This document shows positions 21,280 to 31,845 of a DNA stretch of 64,000 nt, piece after piece. Position 1 is the stretch's first letter. Every line of letters begins with the position of its first letter. Under the pieces are notes generated by a model that was not told the DNA's origin, did not search any database, and was given only the letters and a program-made list of their open reading frames with translations. A program made the position numbers and the translations under genes. Origin of the DNA: Hydrangea macrophylla (Eukaryota > Streptophyta > Magnoliopsida > Cornales > Hydrangeaceae); NCBI GenBank assembly GCA_033977485.1, contig CM066997.1:74804634-74868633 (forward strand), read 5' to 3'.

Positions 21280-23412
21280 TGTCACACCCCGATTTTTGGA
21301 CAACCAAATATTAAATCCAGAGCATGTATCCAGACTAATATTCAATTTCCAAAACACCGAGAATGACACCCTCACACAGGCTAATAAATAATTTATTTAA
21401 AAATAGAATTTAATACTCATTAAATAAGGACACATGATCCTGTGTTAATATAAAAACTATGTATTATTAAACTTATATTCCCAATCCTCCATTTCATTAT
21501 AAAAGAAATAATATTCCATTACAAATATAATACCATTTTAATTTACAAAAGGAATACAAAGTTCGTTAAATAAAATTTCTTACAAAGTTCAGAAAAAAGA
21601 AATAAAGTCTATACATCCGATGGTCAGAGCAACTACAACGTTCCAATGCCCAAAGACTCCACAGCCAAGCACAACGGTCACATCATCAAAAGCAATATCC
21701 TGCACATGTCATCCAACTACGTTTCAAACAGAAACGTACCCGAATGCATAACACACTCGGGTCAGTCACATGACTGGTATGAGTTAAACAAAAATAATAA
21801 AATCTGAGGGCTCCTACATTAACCCGTAGACTACAAACCACATTACAATACTATTGGGCCAAGACAGGTAGTTCCACACACATATTTGGACAAAATAGTA
21901 GTTTCCATTTATGTGGTGGCAAGTAGTTTCTTGCCCAAAACCCAAAGCTACTACGATTTCATACTTACCCATCTACTTATGGTGAGCCAAACCTGTAAAA
22001 CATTAGTGGGCCCACCATCCTGCAAATTGAATGATCACAAACCAAGCAAACAATTCCGTATACAAACAGTCCACATTCTAACTTAAACGTCGCATTCATT
22101 ATTCCACGCTTATCAGTCATATGAAATAATCCATTTTCATTATTTATTAGCATTAAATTTATCTTTGTATTCCCTAGGTTCACCACTTGGCCACCCTCCA
22201 TGGTACAGCCCACACATATATCCCATGTGTGGCCGGACATACTACCAACACCCACTGCGGTGCCAGTTTGGTTGGGGTATCAACCAAACCAGGTATACAC
22301 AATGGACGGCTGGTCAATATGTCAAGACGTCTATACAATATAAGCCGAGCATAAGGCTTAGGCCAGCTTGATCACGAAGCCACTTGCAAAAAGTACACTC
22401 AACAAGTCTTAAGCCATCTTGATCACGAAGCCACTGGCAAAAGAGTATACTCAGCAAGTCTTAAGCCAGCTTGATCACGAAGCCACTGGCAAAAGAGTGT
22501 GAGCTACCAAAAACAATAACACAACAACAGGGAGTAGTGAACACTAAGGTCTTTTCCCAGTTTCTTACCATCTACGTTAATTCTCATAAGTACCCATTCA
22601 TGAGGGTTTAATCAATTCATTAACCACTTCGAGAATTTATCATTTATTCCATGGAATATCATTATCCAATTATTCACATTGCCAAAATTCTATTCAAGTC
22701 TCTGGCGTAGTATTTTCATAATAATTATTTAATACCACACATAGAATAAGTTAGGGTTTCTTAACACATAGCATATAAAATCGACACTCAACAATACTAT
22801 TTAAAACAGTCCCAAATAGACCCTTACATTAAACAGTCCCAAAACCAACATGGACTAAAATTATTCCTCATAATAATTCCGCACAAAGAAACATCTCTAA
22901 CAATATTCATAAACATAAATTCGAAATTCGGAGTTAACATTCACTGCTACTGTAATATAAATTTTCTGCCCAAACGGTGCAGAATTGGGAAAAATGCTAT
23001 TAGACAAAAGTTGTGTAGAATTACATTTCCTACAGGCCTAAGCAAACAGAATCACGAAAACTATAACGTATGATTTATTATGAATTTTCTACTAAAATCT
23101 GATCCGTGAAAACCCCAAATCCGAAAATTGAATAATTGCTCAAATGTATATTCAAAGCTCATCTATAAATCTCAAATCATAACTTCAATCATTGTAAATA
23201 AAAAAACTAAATCTCATAATCCATACCCATACTAATTTAATTATCTATACATTTAAATTTTTAATCAAACGAGATTAAAAGAAAATAACAAGTTAACTCA
23301 CCGATTTATGGCTTCAAGGTTGATGATGATTAAGCAAGCCAAAGGTTTGGAGTCCCTATTGTCCTCTCTTGTTCTCTTCTTCTTCTCATTTTTTTTTTCT
23401 TCTTCTTCTTCT

Positions 23413-23460
<48 letters not shown>

Positions 23461-24018
23461 AGAAGTGTATTGGGGGCTAGGGTTTATTTTTTTCTTCAAA
23501 AGGTGGATACATATAACTCTTAATGATATAATTAAAGTAATTCCCGAGTTTAGGCTTGTGGGCTCCCAAAAGACACATATATGACCCCGAAATGCATTTC
23601 AAAATACTTAAAACAACTAGTCCAAAGGGTACCCATACTCCGGACACTTAATTTTCATGTTAAATTCACTATTTAACTTACTTGTGGGCCCCGAAACACT
23701 ACTCGACACTAAACTCGTCATTCTACAAAAATTGTAACTCAGTCAGACAATAATCTATCATACAATTTAATTAAAGCTCAAAATGTCATGTCATAATAAT
23801 AATGAAACATTAGAAATTTTAATACAAAAACAAACGGGGAAATATTACTGGTATTACTAATAATTTAAATATGCTTACTAACAAATTTAATTAACGGGTT
23901 CTCCAAACTTCAAATTTTTAGACACGTGTCTTACCTAGGCATACCCATATAATATTGCTAACTAAAAATAATTATTAAAATAATTATTTACACACTCAGA
24001 AATTTTAGGATTGTTACA
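21280..24018 (-). mobile_element. Solo LTR (2739 bp) of the E2 family inside the E1 LTR, TSD TGTGT
   Basis: It starts TGTCACACCCCGATTTTTGG and ends GATTGTTACA. The duplication TGTGT is at 21275-21279 and 24019-24023. Both its beginning and its last approximately 700 bp (a CT microsatellite, then GTATTGGGGGCTAGGGTTTA and GGCTTGTGGGCTCCC) match the E2 LTRs, so it is an E2-family solo LTR. It has no coding sequence. Confidence 0.85.
23393..23457. repeat. TCT/CT microsatellite in LTR
   Basis: A (TCT)n run passes into (CT)n. The same tract is at 49016-49108 and 53172-53242 in the E2 LTRs with different lengths. On the element's sense strand it is a GA-rich tract. Confidence 0.8.
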
Positions 24019-24023
24019 TGTGT

Positions 24024-25257
24024 GAAGAACAAGAGATGAAGAAGATGAGTGTTCTACAAATAAAATAAAACGATGCTAGATCCAAATCTTATAGATATAG
24101 ATATATATATATATATATAGAATGGGAATCAGAGATGAATTATTGTGTTTAACTCTTGGAGGATTCTCAATTATATAACCAAGGTTGAATTAAAGATCTT
24201 CTTCTTCAAGTGTTCTTCAAGCTTTTCAAGCATTCATCCATGGAAGTTGAGGGAGGCAATTGATGTTCAATCATGATCTAATTACCCTATGATTAGCTTT
24301 CTAAACTTCAATTCATAATTCTCTCTCTCTAGAATTCTCTCTAAATTCAAAGCATATTCCTAGTGTACTTGTATCTCTTTTGTATATTCTAAGTGTACTC
24401 TCCTATAGGTACTCCAAGATACTTGAAGATGATCTAAGATGATCCTATATGAGATGCATGAGATCTTATATAGAGTTTTGAAGACTTCACTCTTAAGTTA
24501 TAGGGTTACAACAGGATTTTGAGAGAGCAAAAAAGGGCTAAAATGGTCATTTCGGTGCCTAAACGCAATTTTCAAGTAATTTCCTCATAGTGGGAGCCTT
24601 CTAGAAGAGTTTGGAATGAGAAAAACACGATAGAGAACACCTTTCCTAGGTGGTGGTTATGGTGGGACTCGCCACCTCCCAACCCAAAACCGCCACCTGC
24701 TTTTTTTGTTCCTCTGGTCACCCACAAGCCCTATTTCAAAAATTACGCGCACTACTTTTCCAGATTTTTGTAAAAATGTTTTTTGGTATCTGAAATCGTC
24801 TGTTTATGTATCATTGGAAAGCTGTCAGGCTGAATTTTAGTATAAAAATATTTCCAGAGGTTTTGAAATAGAAATTGAAGTCCAATTGAAGCCCGAAAGT
24901 CCTCCGAAACTTTTGTTGTCTTTCTGAAATCAAACGATGTCTTTTTCAAAATTGCTTTCAAATGTGCGTTGATTTCAAACTTTTCTTTAAAATTGAATAT
25001 CTGGATAGCTAGAATACTGCGTTTAGAACACTTAATGTTCATATAACCCTGAATGAATATGAATTCTGAGAGACGATTTTGACAAAACCGAGATTTATCC
25101 ATGGAAAAGGGCTTTTCTGAGCTTGAAGTCACTTTCCGAAGTTCGATCATTCGATTGTGTGGATTCCAGTACCTTCCACGGGGTTTTTCATCATCGAATC
25201 CTCCAAGGCGTTGTCCACCCTAAATCCTATTAGTGTGGTCAAAATTGGGTGTCTACA
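24024..25257 (-). repeat. E1 3' LTR, inner piece
   Basis: It completes the E1 left LTR, ending GGGTGTCTACA at 25257. A minus-strand CTATATAAG word at about 24466-24474 is its likely TATA box. The matching part of the right LTR lies outside the window. An AT microsatellite is at 24098-24118. Confidence 0.75.
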
Positions 25258-25275
25258 GTTTGCCCCTCTTTAGCA
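25258..25275 (-). other. E1 polypurine tract
   Basis: Minus-strand TAAAGAGGGGCAAAC abuts the LTR at 25257. It shares the core AAAGAGGGGCAAAC with the E3 PPT at 29981. Confidence 0.75.
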
Positions 25276-25295
25276 GAGCTTCTTGTGAACAACGT

Positions 25296-25390
25296 ATACT
25301 GAGAGGTTTTAGGAAAAACAAAAATCCGCAAAGCTTTGAAGGCACCCAATAACCATACTGAGAGGTTTTAGGAAAAACAAAAATCCGCAA
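25296..25390. repeat. 36-bp direct repeat, two copies
   Basis: A segment starting ATACTGAGAGGTTTTAGG occurs at 25296-25331 and again at 25355-25390, in the E1 internal region next to the PPT. Confidence 0.8.
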
Positions 25391-25506
25391 AAATCAAGAA
25401 TTTCAAAATCATAGAAAATCAAGAAATTACGAATGCTAGAATGCAATGCAATGCTGGGTAGAGGTGGCTAAATCTAAGCCGCTGCTAGTCGTGCTCCGCT
25501 GGAGCT

Positions 25507-25547
25507 GCCTACGTATCCTTTCTAGGAATCAGACCAGGGCGTAGTTC
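25507..25547 (-). other. CTACG hairpin motif, E1 copy near PPT
   Basis: The outer arms are CTACGT (25509-25514) and GCGTAG (25539-25544), pairing with one G-T wobble. The inner arms are ATCCT and AGGAT with one bulged A. The same motif, preceded by the same GAGCTGC, is at 30144-30184 in E3. Confidence 0.65.
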
Positions 25548-25612
25548 AAATGCATGAAGCGAAACACACAAACAACAATACAGATGAAATGCTCCTATCT
25601 TAGGATGCTGAT

Positions 25613-26742
25613 TGTCATACCCCAAGTTTCAGATAATTTAATATTAGTCAAGGGAAAATCCCTAAACCAATATCCAGTTGTTCGATTATTAGAGGTGATC
25701 GCAATAAAACAAACATCACACAGTCTGTACAGGATAAAACTTAACTCCCAAACGCAATATACCAATAAAATATCCAATCAATAAGGATCAAAACCTAATG
25801 TTCCAAAATCATAGTTAATCTCTAAAAAAAAAATCATTCAAACAATATCTAATAAAGTCAAATGGCCCACAATGCCAAAATATAAAATATTAAAACTCTC
25901 AAATAAAAATTTTAAAAGCTAACAAGGACTTCACACTTCTCCTATTATCAGATGCCACGAACTTCTCACTATCCCTGCAAATTTCGATCGGCTACGCTCT
26001 AAAAAGAACGCACCCGCGAGAAAAAAACTCAACGGGTCAGTCACATAACTGGTATGAGTTAAATAAAACTAATCACACACAATCTTAGGGATCGCTCATA
26101 ATCCCTTACACCAACACAACAATAATAAATAAAAGATCGGGCAGGAAAGTAGTTCCGCTCACATAACGGAACAAGGGGTAGTTTCCCTTTTATGTGACGG
26201 CAATATAGTTCCTACCCGAACTAGACTGAATAAATACTTACCCTTCTTAGCTATGGTAGGCCGATACCTGCAAACACATTAGTGGGCTTACCATCCTGCA
26301 TAAATAGATGTTAGTAAAAAAAAAAATTAAAAATCATTCTTTAAATGTTATTTAAAAAAATGAATTTATCTCCAAGAAGGAGTTGGAATTGGACAAAACT
26401 TAAAACATGAAAGATGTTCAGAATTAAATTTCCAAGGGAAGCCAAGAGTTCCCGTTCATTAATTCTAAACACGTAAGTCAGAAATTAATTATTAAAGTTC
26501 AGCTCATAAACATGCTATATTCAGCAGATTCTAAAATTAAATCAAAACAGTATCAAGATGACGTTTTTAGGAAAAGTGTAAAACATGAAAGTCGCTCGGA
26601 TTGTCGTTTTACTTCAGGTTACGCGAAATTAAGTGACCAAATAATCTAATTTACTAATCTGATCCTATTTATTATTAGTTCACAACGTTCCCAAAGATAT
26701 TACGGTACACATACAAGACAATATTTAAACTAACGCATACCC
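25613..26742 (-). repeat. E2 3' LTR, left part
   Basis: It starts TGTCATACCCC and matches 50850 to about 51990 of the right LTR with a few percent differences, until E3 interrupts it. It ends with the first TACCC duplication copy (26738-26742). Confidence 0.85.
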
Positions 26743-28927
26743 TGTGGATACCGGGAATCGGACCACTTCTCTTGTTTGAGATTGTTTTGAAATTGATTTG
26801 AATCAAAGAAAGAAAATAGGTCTGTTGAAAACAGATACAGAGTCGCCACTTGGTCTTTAAGGAACCAAGAAACCTAATTTTGACTCACCCAAATGGATAA
26901 AGGGCACCGGCCCTTCATAACCAAAGAACTCGGTTCGGGGTTTTGGTACGAGAGAGGAAGGAGCCTTTGTCACGACTAAAACACCCTCAACTCGCCCCGT
27001 CTTTCGACGGGCCTCAATTAGCATCCAAATAATCATCTTATACTATGTTTGGTTCGACAAATAATACTATGATAGTATATTACATCACATAAGAAACTTG
27101 AAAATGGAAGATCTAAAGATAAAATATCATTCATAAGATCTAAGTCAAATATCATGCAATGTGAAGTGAAAGATCACACAAATAAACCTAGGAAAAATCA
27201 TCTAATCATATATCAATTAATCAAGTTTTCCTAATCTAAAGGGGACATGAATTGTTCTTGAAACAAATAGACAAAGAAATCAAAATATGCTTAACAAGCT
27301 AGTATGATGCATGTTATTCTTTGAGAAAAGAAGATCTCTCAATCCCCGGGACGGATGAGAAAGGATGATTAGATCAAAGGGGAAGCATGAACGTATGATC
27401 GTGATCACTCCTTATAATCTCCTTAGATTAAGAGTTACAAAAACCCCAAATCTTGCATGAATGCAATGTATGTATCTAAAGTGTGCAAAGGTTGTAGTGT
27501 GTTTTGTGTACATGGATTTCTAGAATGGCTTAGAAGTCTAAAATGTGTATGAATGGATGAATGAAATTAACATGGGATATGTACAAATGTAGTATGAACT
27601 ACTTCCTAAGATATGAACTAATTTGGAATGCATATAAGCATCAAATCAAAGAATGAAAGTTAAAGTATACTTGCTGTGAATAGTGGACAGAACAGTAGCA
27701 TGATCTTTTGGAATTTGAAAGGAGGGGTTAGGAAAGTTTTTAATGCATGATTTTTTATGGAGATGTTCCTTATTGTGTCTAGAACACAACCCAAAAGGCC
27801 AATATTAAATATCTCTCACATATTGAGAGATATTATATAAACAATAGAGGTCACTCAGAAACAGAGTTCGTACTGTCGACTGAAATGTTAGAAACTCTTA
27901 GAAAATGAAAGAGAATGATCTAGAGGCCCATTTTATACAGAAAGTTTCCTAAGACATTTAATTTTAAAGGAAAAATAAGTTAGGACCACCCCTTTTGGAA
28001 AAGTTTTCTGGAAAAGAGGTCGTAAGTTGACCTTGCTGCTGTGACAGCAAAAACAGAATGTTTGGAAGGAATGTTGGGACCCAAATGGACCATTTCCAAG
28101 TACTTCCAAGTCAAACCAAAAATCATGGGTGTTCTCCAATGAGTTAGGAAGACTTTCCAAGTGGCCTTGTATCCATATGTTGAGTATTGTGTTCTAGAAA
28201 AATCTTTGAACTCAACTCATTCACTGTTTTGACTCATTATTTTGAAGATTTTGGAGAAAACAAAGTTTTGTTTCTTGAAACCAAATGAGAGGGATTGAGA
28301 GGGGTTTTGAAATAGATGTTTTGAAAACATGTTTTCAACACTCAATAAGGATCATAGCCACTTAGAATACCTACATCAAACTCATCATTTAAGAACCTCC
28401 AAGATTGTTGGAGAGATTTATTTTGTTTTTGGACATAACTTCAATACATTCCAAGAATACCTTGGAAGTATTGAGGTTATGGTCATCATCTATCAAACAT
28501 GTTTTTGAGGTCAAGAGCTACTATCCATGAGGATTCACTCACCCCAAACTTCATGTCATCACTTAGATGATGATGAAATAGTAAGTAAATAAAGAAAATA
28601 AAAAGAAATGGGATAAGAAGAGATGAACAATAAATAAACAAGCAAGTAGATGATAATCAATAGATGATATCACTCATATGTAATGACACTAGACATGGAA
28701 GAAGCTTCCACTCTCTTGAATGCTCACTAAAATGGTGGTTGGGAGTATTGAATGTTGAAATAAATGGAAGTAATGAAGTAAAAACAAAGTTAGAACTCAC
28801 TTTTGTTTTGAAAATCAAAGAAGAAAGCTTCTTTTCTCTCTACTCTAACCTTATCTCTACTACTTTCTCTCCCAAACTTTTCCAAAACTCACATTTGACT
28901 CTCCCAAAATGAGGAGTAATGGGGTGT

Positions 28928-28935
28928 TTATATAG
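28928..28935 (-). promoter_or_regulatory. TATA box, E3 3' LTR
   Basis: Minus-strand TATATAAA. The equivalent in the 5' LTR at 46775-46782 would drive the element's genomic RNA leftward. Confidence 0.5.
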
Positions 28936-29079
28936 GCCAATTTGGGGTGGTTTTGGGATTTAGAAAGTGTTCCTATTGGTCCCAAACATCTGAAATCATG
29001 AAACTACGTCGTTTTGGCTTTTAATTAATCAAAATGGGACCACAAAAGAAATTACAAAAATACACTGTTCTGGAGGGGA

Positions 29080-29094
29080 GTGCCGCGGCGGCAC
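29080..29094. repeat. GC palindrome, single copy in 3' LTR
   Basis: GTGCCGCGGCGGCAC, about 150 bp upstream of the LTR TATA box. Two copies occur at the same place in the 5' LTR and three copies upstream of the PMD gene. Confidence 0.8.
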
Positions 29095-29453
29095 TGCTCC
29101 TCCCTTCGTCCAGATAATGCTGTTTAGGCCCCCCGAAGTTCCGGTATTCGCGAAAAGGCCCTATTTCGTCCGAAATTCACAGAAAATGCGTACGAACTCC
29201 AAATTGGGATTGTGATATACCGTTGGAAAGGTAATGGAGTCTACTTTACATAAAAAATAGTTCGGGGATAGGTCATTTTGAAAAGTTTTGCGGTATTTGC
29301 GACAAAAGCCGATTTGATCGCCTTTTTCGCCTTTGGAAATTCATAATAAATTCGTTTTAAATCCAGAAATTATGTGCGATATACCGTTGGAAAGCTATTG
29401 ACCTCTAGTATCTATGAAAAATATTTGAAAATTATTTTGGTGCCCCGGTCCCA

Positions 29454-29695
29454 AAGTCAAATTTCGGTCAAACCGGTCAAACCTGGGATTCCCGGGAAGT
29501 TCTGGGAATCTCCGGGAGTTCCCGGGAGCTGATGTTTTCGCTCGATTTTCTTTTGGAACTCGTTTTAATACTTTTCTCATGATTTGGAATGATTCCGGTG
29601 AACTCGGACGATTTTGGTCAAACTTGGTCAAACTTGGTCAAACCTGGTCAAACCTTGGTCAAACCTTGGTCAAACCTGGTCAAACCGGTCAACGG
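29454..29695 (-). promoter_or_regulatory. W-box cluster in U3 of 3' LTR
   Basis: Repeated GGTCAAAC on the plus strand is GTTTGACC on the element's sense strand, containing the WRKY-binding core TTGACC. There are about ten cores in 240 bp, the main block being tandem 10-11-bp units at 29614-29690. Confidence 0.6.
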
Positions 29696-29980
29696 GGACT
29701 TTCCGGGAACTTCCAGGACTTCCGGGGGTCTCTGGGAGCTAACGATTTCTTCCGGTTTTACTTAAAAACTCATTTTATCATTTTTCTTACGACATAGCAT
29801 GTTTTCAGAACTTCGGGACCAAATTCGGGAGTTTTTGGGCTTTCAGGGGCATTTTGGTCATTCTGAGCATTCTGAGAGATAGCTGACTTCCAGGAGTCCT
29901 TTTGAGTCTTTTGCGATCATTGTGAACCACCAAGCTATGGGTCTCCTAAATCTGATAGCCGACAAAATGGGGTGTCTACA

Positions 29981-29994
29981 GTTTGCCCCTCTTT
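29981..29994 (-). other. E3 polypurine tract
   Basis: Minus-strand AAAGAGGGGCAAAC directly abuts the 3' LTR at 29980. Confidence 0.8.
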
Positions 29995-30143
29995 GGCATG
30001 AACTTGCGAGGCAACGCATGTCGCAAGCGAGTGCCAAAGATTTGAAAAGACAGGACTTTTTGGAGGCTATAGATTTAGGATAAAAAGCGTTGCAAAAGAT
30101 GCAAGGATGATGAGGTTAGTGCTGGTCGTGCTCTGCGTGAGCT

Positions 30144-30184
30144 GCCTACGTATCCCAAGGGGAATCAGACCAGGACGTAGTTCG
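30144..30184 (-). other. CTACG hairpin motif, E3 copy near PPT
   Basis: The outer arms CTACGT (30146-30151) and ACGTAG (30175-30180) pair perfectly. Inner arms are ATCCC and GGGAT-like with a bulged A. The position relative to the PPT is the same as in E1. Confidence 0.7.
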
Positions 30185-30594
30185 GGGCACAAAGGAACAA
30201 ATCACATATGCACAACAAGATATGCGGATGCTATGCTATGAGGATGATATGCAATGCATGGATGTGATATGAATTGTGTCATGAGTCCTATTATGCCTAT
30301 TGTTATGATCCTAGTATGAGCAGGTGTTGTGGGGTGTGCCACTCCGAGTGGTCCGGTGTTGTGCTAGTGTTCGTGAATGTGATGTAGTGGATGACTCGGA
30401 TGAGGACATCAAGGTTTAGAAGACTCTAAGTCTAGGAGCAAACTTTTGGAATTTGGGAAGTGTGCTTTGTTTAGAAGATGGTAGCCAAAAGGTGACCGAG
30501 GGGTCTTGAGAAAATTCGGGAGATCCGGGTTTGGGTGATGCTCTGATTGTTCCTGACGGCTGACTTTCGGGAATCAGTTTCGGCTAGTGGTAGT

Positions 30595-31290
30595 ATCTTT
30601 TACCCTCGGGGATGATGTAGGTGTTCTCGGAGAATTTCTTTTCTTGATCTGGAACCAGGATCCATCTCTGAACCTCTCATGGTTGATCAAAACTTTCGGC
30701 GTTCAATCCAAGAGAGCCTGTCAAGGCCTCCGGGAGCTGGTATCTGTCTGCTTTTGTCCTCGGGGGATAATGCAGGGTTCTCGGGGAATCTCTTTTCTTG
30801 ATCGGGAACCAGGATCCATCTCTGAACCTCTCACGGTTGATCAAATCTGTCGGTGCTCAATCCAAGAGAGCCTGTCAGGGCCTCCGGGAGCTGGTATCTG
30901 TCTGCTTTTGTCCTCGGGGGATAATGCAGGGTTCTCGGGGAATCTCTTTTCTTGATCGGGAACCAGGATCCATCTCTGAACCTCTCACGGTTGATCAAAT
31001 CTTTCAGCGCTCAATCCGAGAGAGCCGGTCAGGGCCTCTGGGAGCTGGTATTCGTCTGCTTTTGTCCTCGGGGGATAATGCAGGGTTCTCGGGGAATCTC
31101 TTTTCTTGATCGGGAACTAGGATCCATCTCTGAACCTCTCACGGTTGATCAAATCTGTCGGTGCTCAATCCAAGAGAGCCTGTCAGGGCCTCCGGGAGCT
31201 AGTATCTGTCTGCTTTTGTCCTCGGGGGATAATGCAGGGTTCTCGGGGAATCTCTTTTCTTGTTTATTTGGTGCTCTAGCTAAAAACCAG
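30595..31290. repeat. 154-bp tandem repeat, about 4.5 copies
   Basis: Units are marked by GGGAACCAGGATCC at about 30648, 30802, 30956 and 31110, a period of 154 bp. Since 154 is not a multiple of three, the open frames of 103-165 codons across it are by-products. It lies between the PPT and the PMD gene. Confidence 0.8.
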
Positions 31291-31563
31291 GATCCGTTAC
31301 CAAAATTCTCGCGTTTGATCGAAATTTGCGACGGTTGTCCCGAAACGACCGATTCGGGTCTTCGGGAGCCGATTTTTTTCAGTTTTTGCCTGCTGGAGGT
31401 AGTTCTGACAACTTTTAGTCTTCTTGGGGCAAAACCTCATAAATCTTGACTGGAATGGTCCATCAGGGCTGATCAGGGCCAAAAATGGGCTGGAAAAGGC
31501 CGAAACGGGCCAGAACGGGGCGAAACGGAGCAAAACGGAGCGAAGCGGGGCCCGCGGGGAGCA

Positions 31564-31622
31564 GTGCCGCGGCGGCACTGGGCCACTGCCGCGGCGGCAG
31601 TTGGCCAGTGCCGCGGCGGCAC
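31564..31622. repeat. Three GC palindromes at 22-bp spacing upstream of the PMD gene
   Basis: GTGCCGCGGCGGCAC at 31564-31578, CTGCCGCGGCGGCAG at 31586-31600 and GTGCCGCGGCGGCAC at 31608-31622. The outermost base pair changes from G-C to C-G in the middle copy. The array ends 224 bp before the PMD start codon. Confidence 0.8.
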
Positions 31623-31845
31623 TGGGTGGCCGGACTTCATCTTCTTATATCTCGGGTTTTTGAGCTTTTGAAGCTCATTCTTGGCCATTTTGGGGTGTTT
31701 TTGAAGCCAAGATTCATCAAAACGCAGCTTGTGCACGCCCAGGTGAGTAATCTTTCCCCGTAGTCGGATTTTTGATTGGTGTTTTGGTTTGCCCAAATTT
31801 TCAAGAAGAAAGTTCAACTGAGACTTCCATTTTCTTTGTAGATCC

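Larger units (their letters stand above)
26743..29980 (-). repeat. E3 3' LTR (3238 bp)
   Basis: TGTGGATACC to GTGTCTACA. It matches 44559-47839 apart from scattered substitutions, one fewer 22-bp GC unit, a missing 32-bp block near 28668, one extra 11-bp W-box unit near 29660, and a cluster of changes at 27801-27834. These length differences sum to the 43-bp difference between the LTRs. Confidence 0.9.

Noticed and set aside
24752..25150. 132-codon minus-strand frame in the E1 LTR
   Set aside because: Lies in LTR sequence with no recognisable motif. The matching part of the other LTR is outside the window, so conservation cannot be judged.
30587..31449. Series of 103-165-codon plus-strand frames
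   Set aside because: Produced by the 154-bp tandem repeat. The frame changes each unit, so there is no stable protein.
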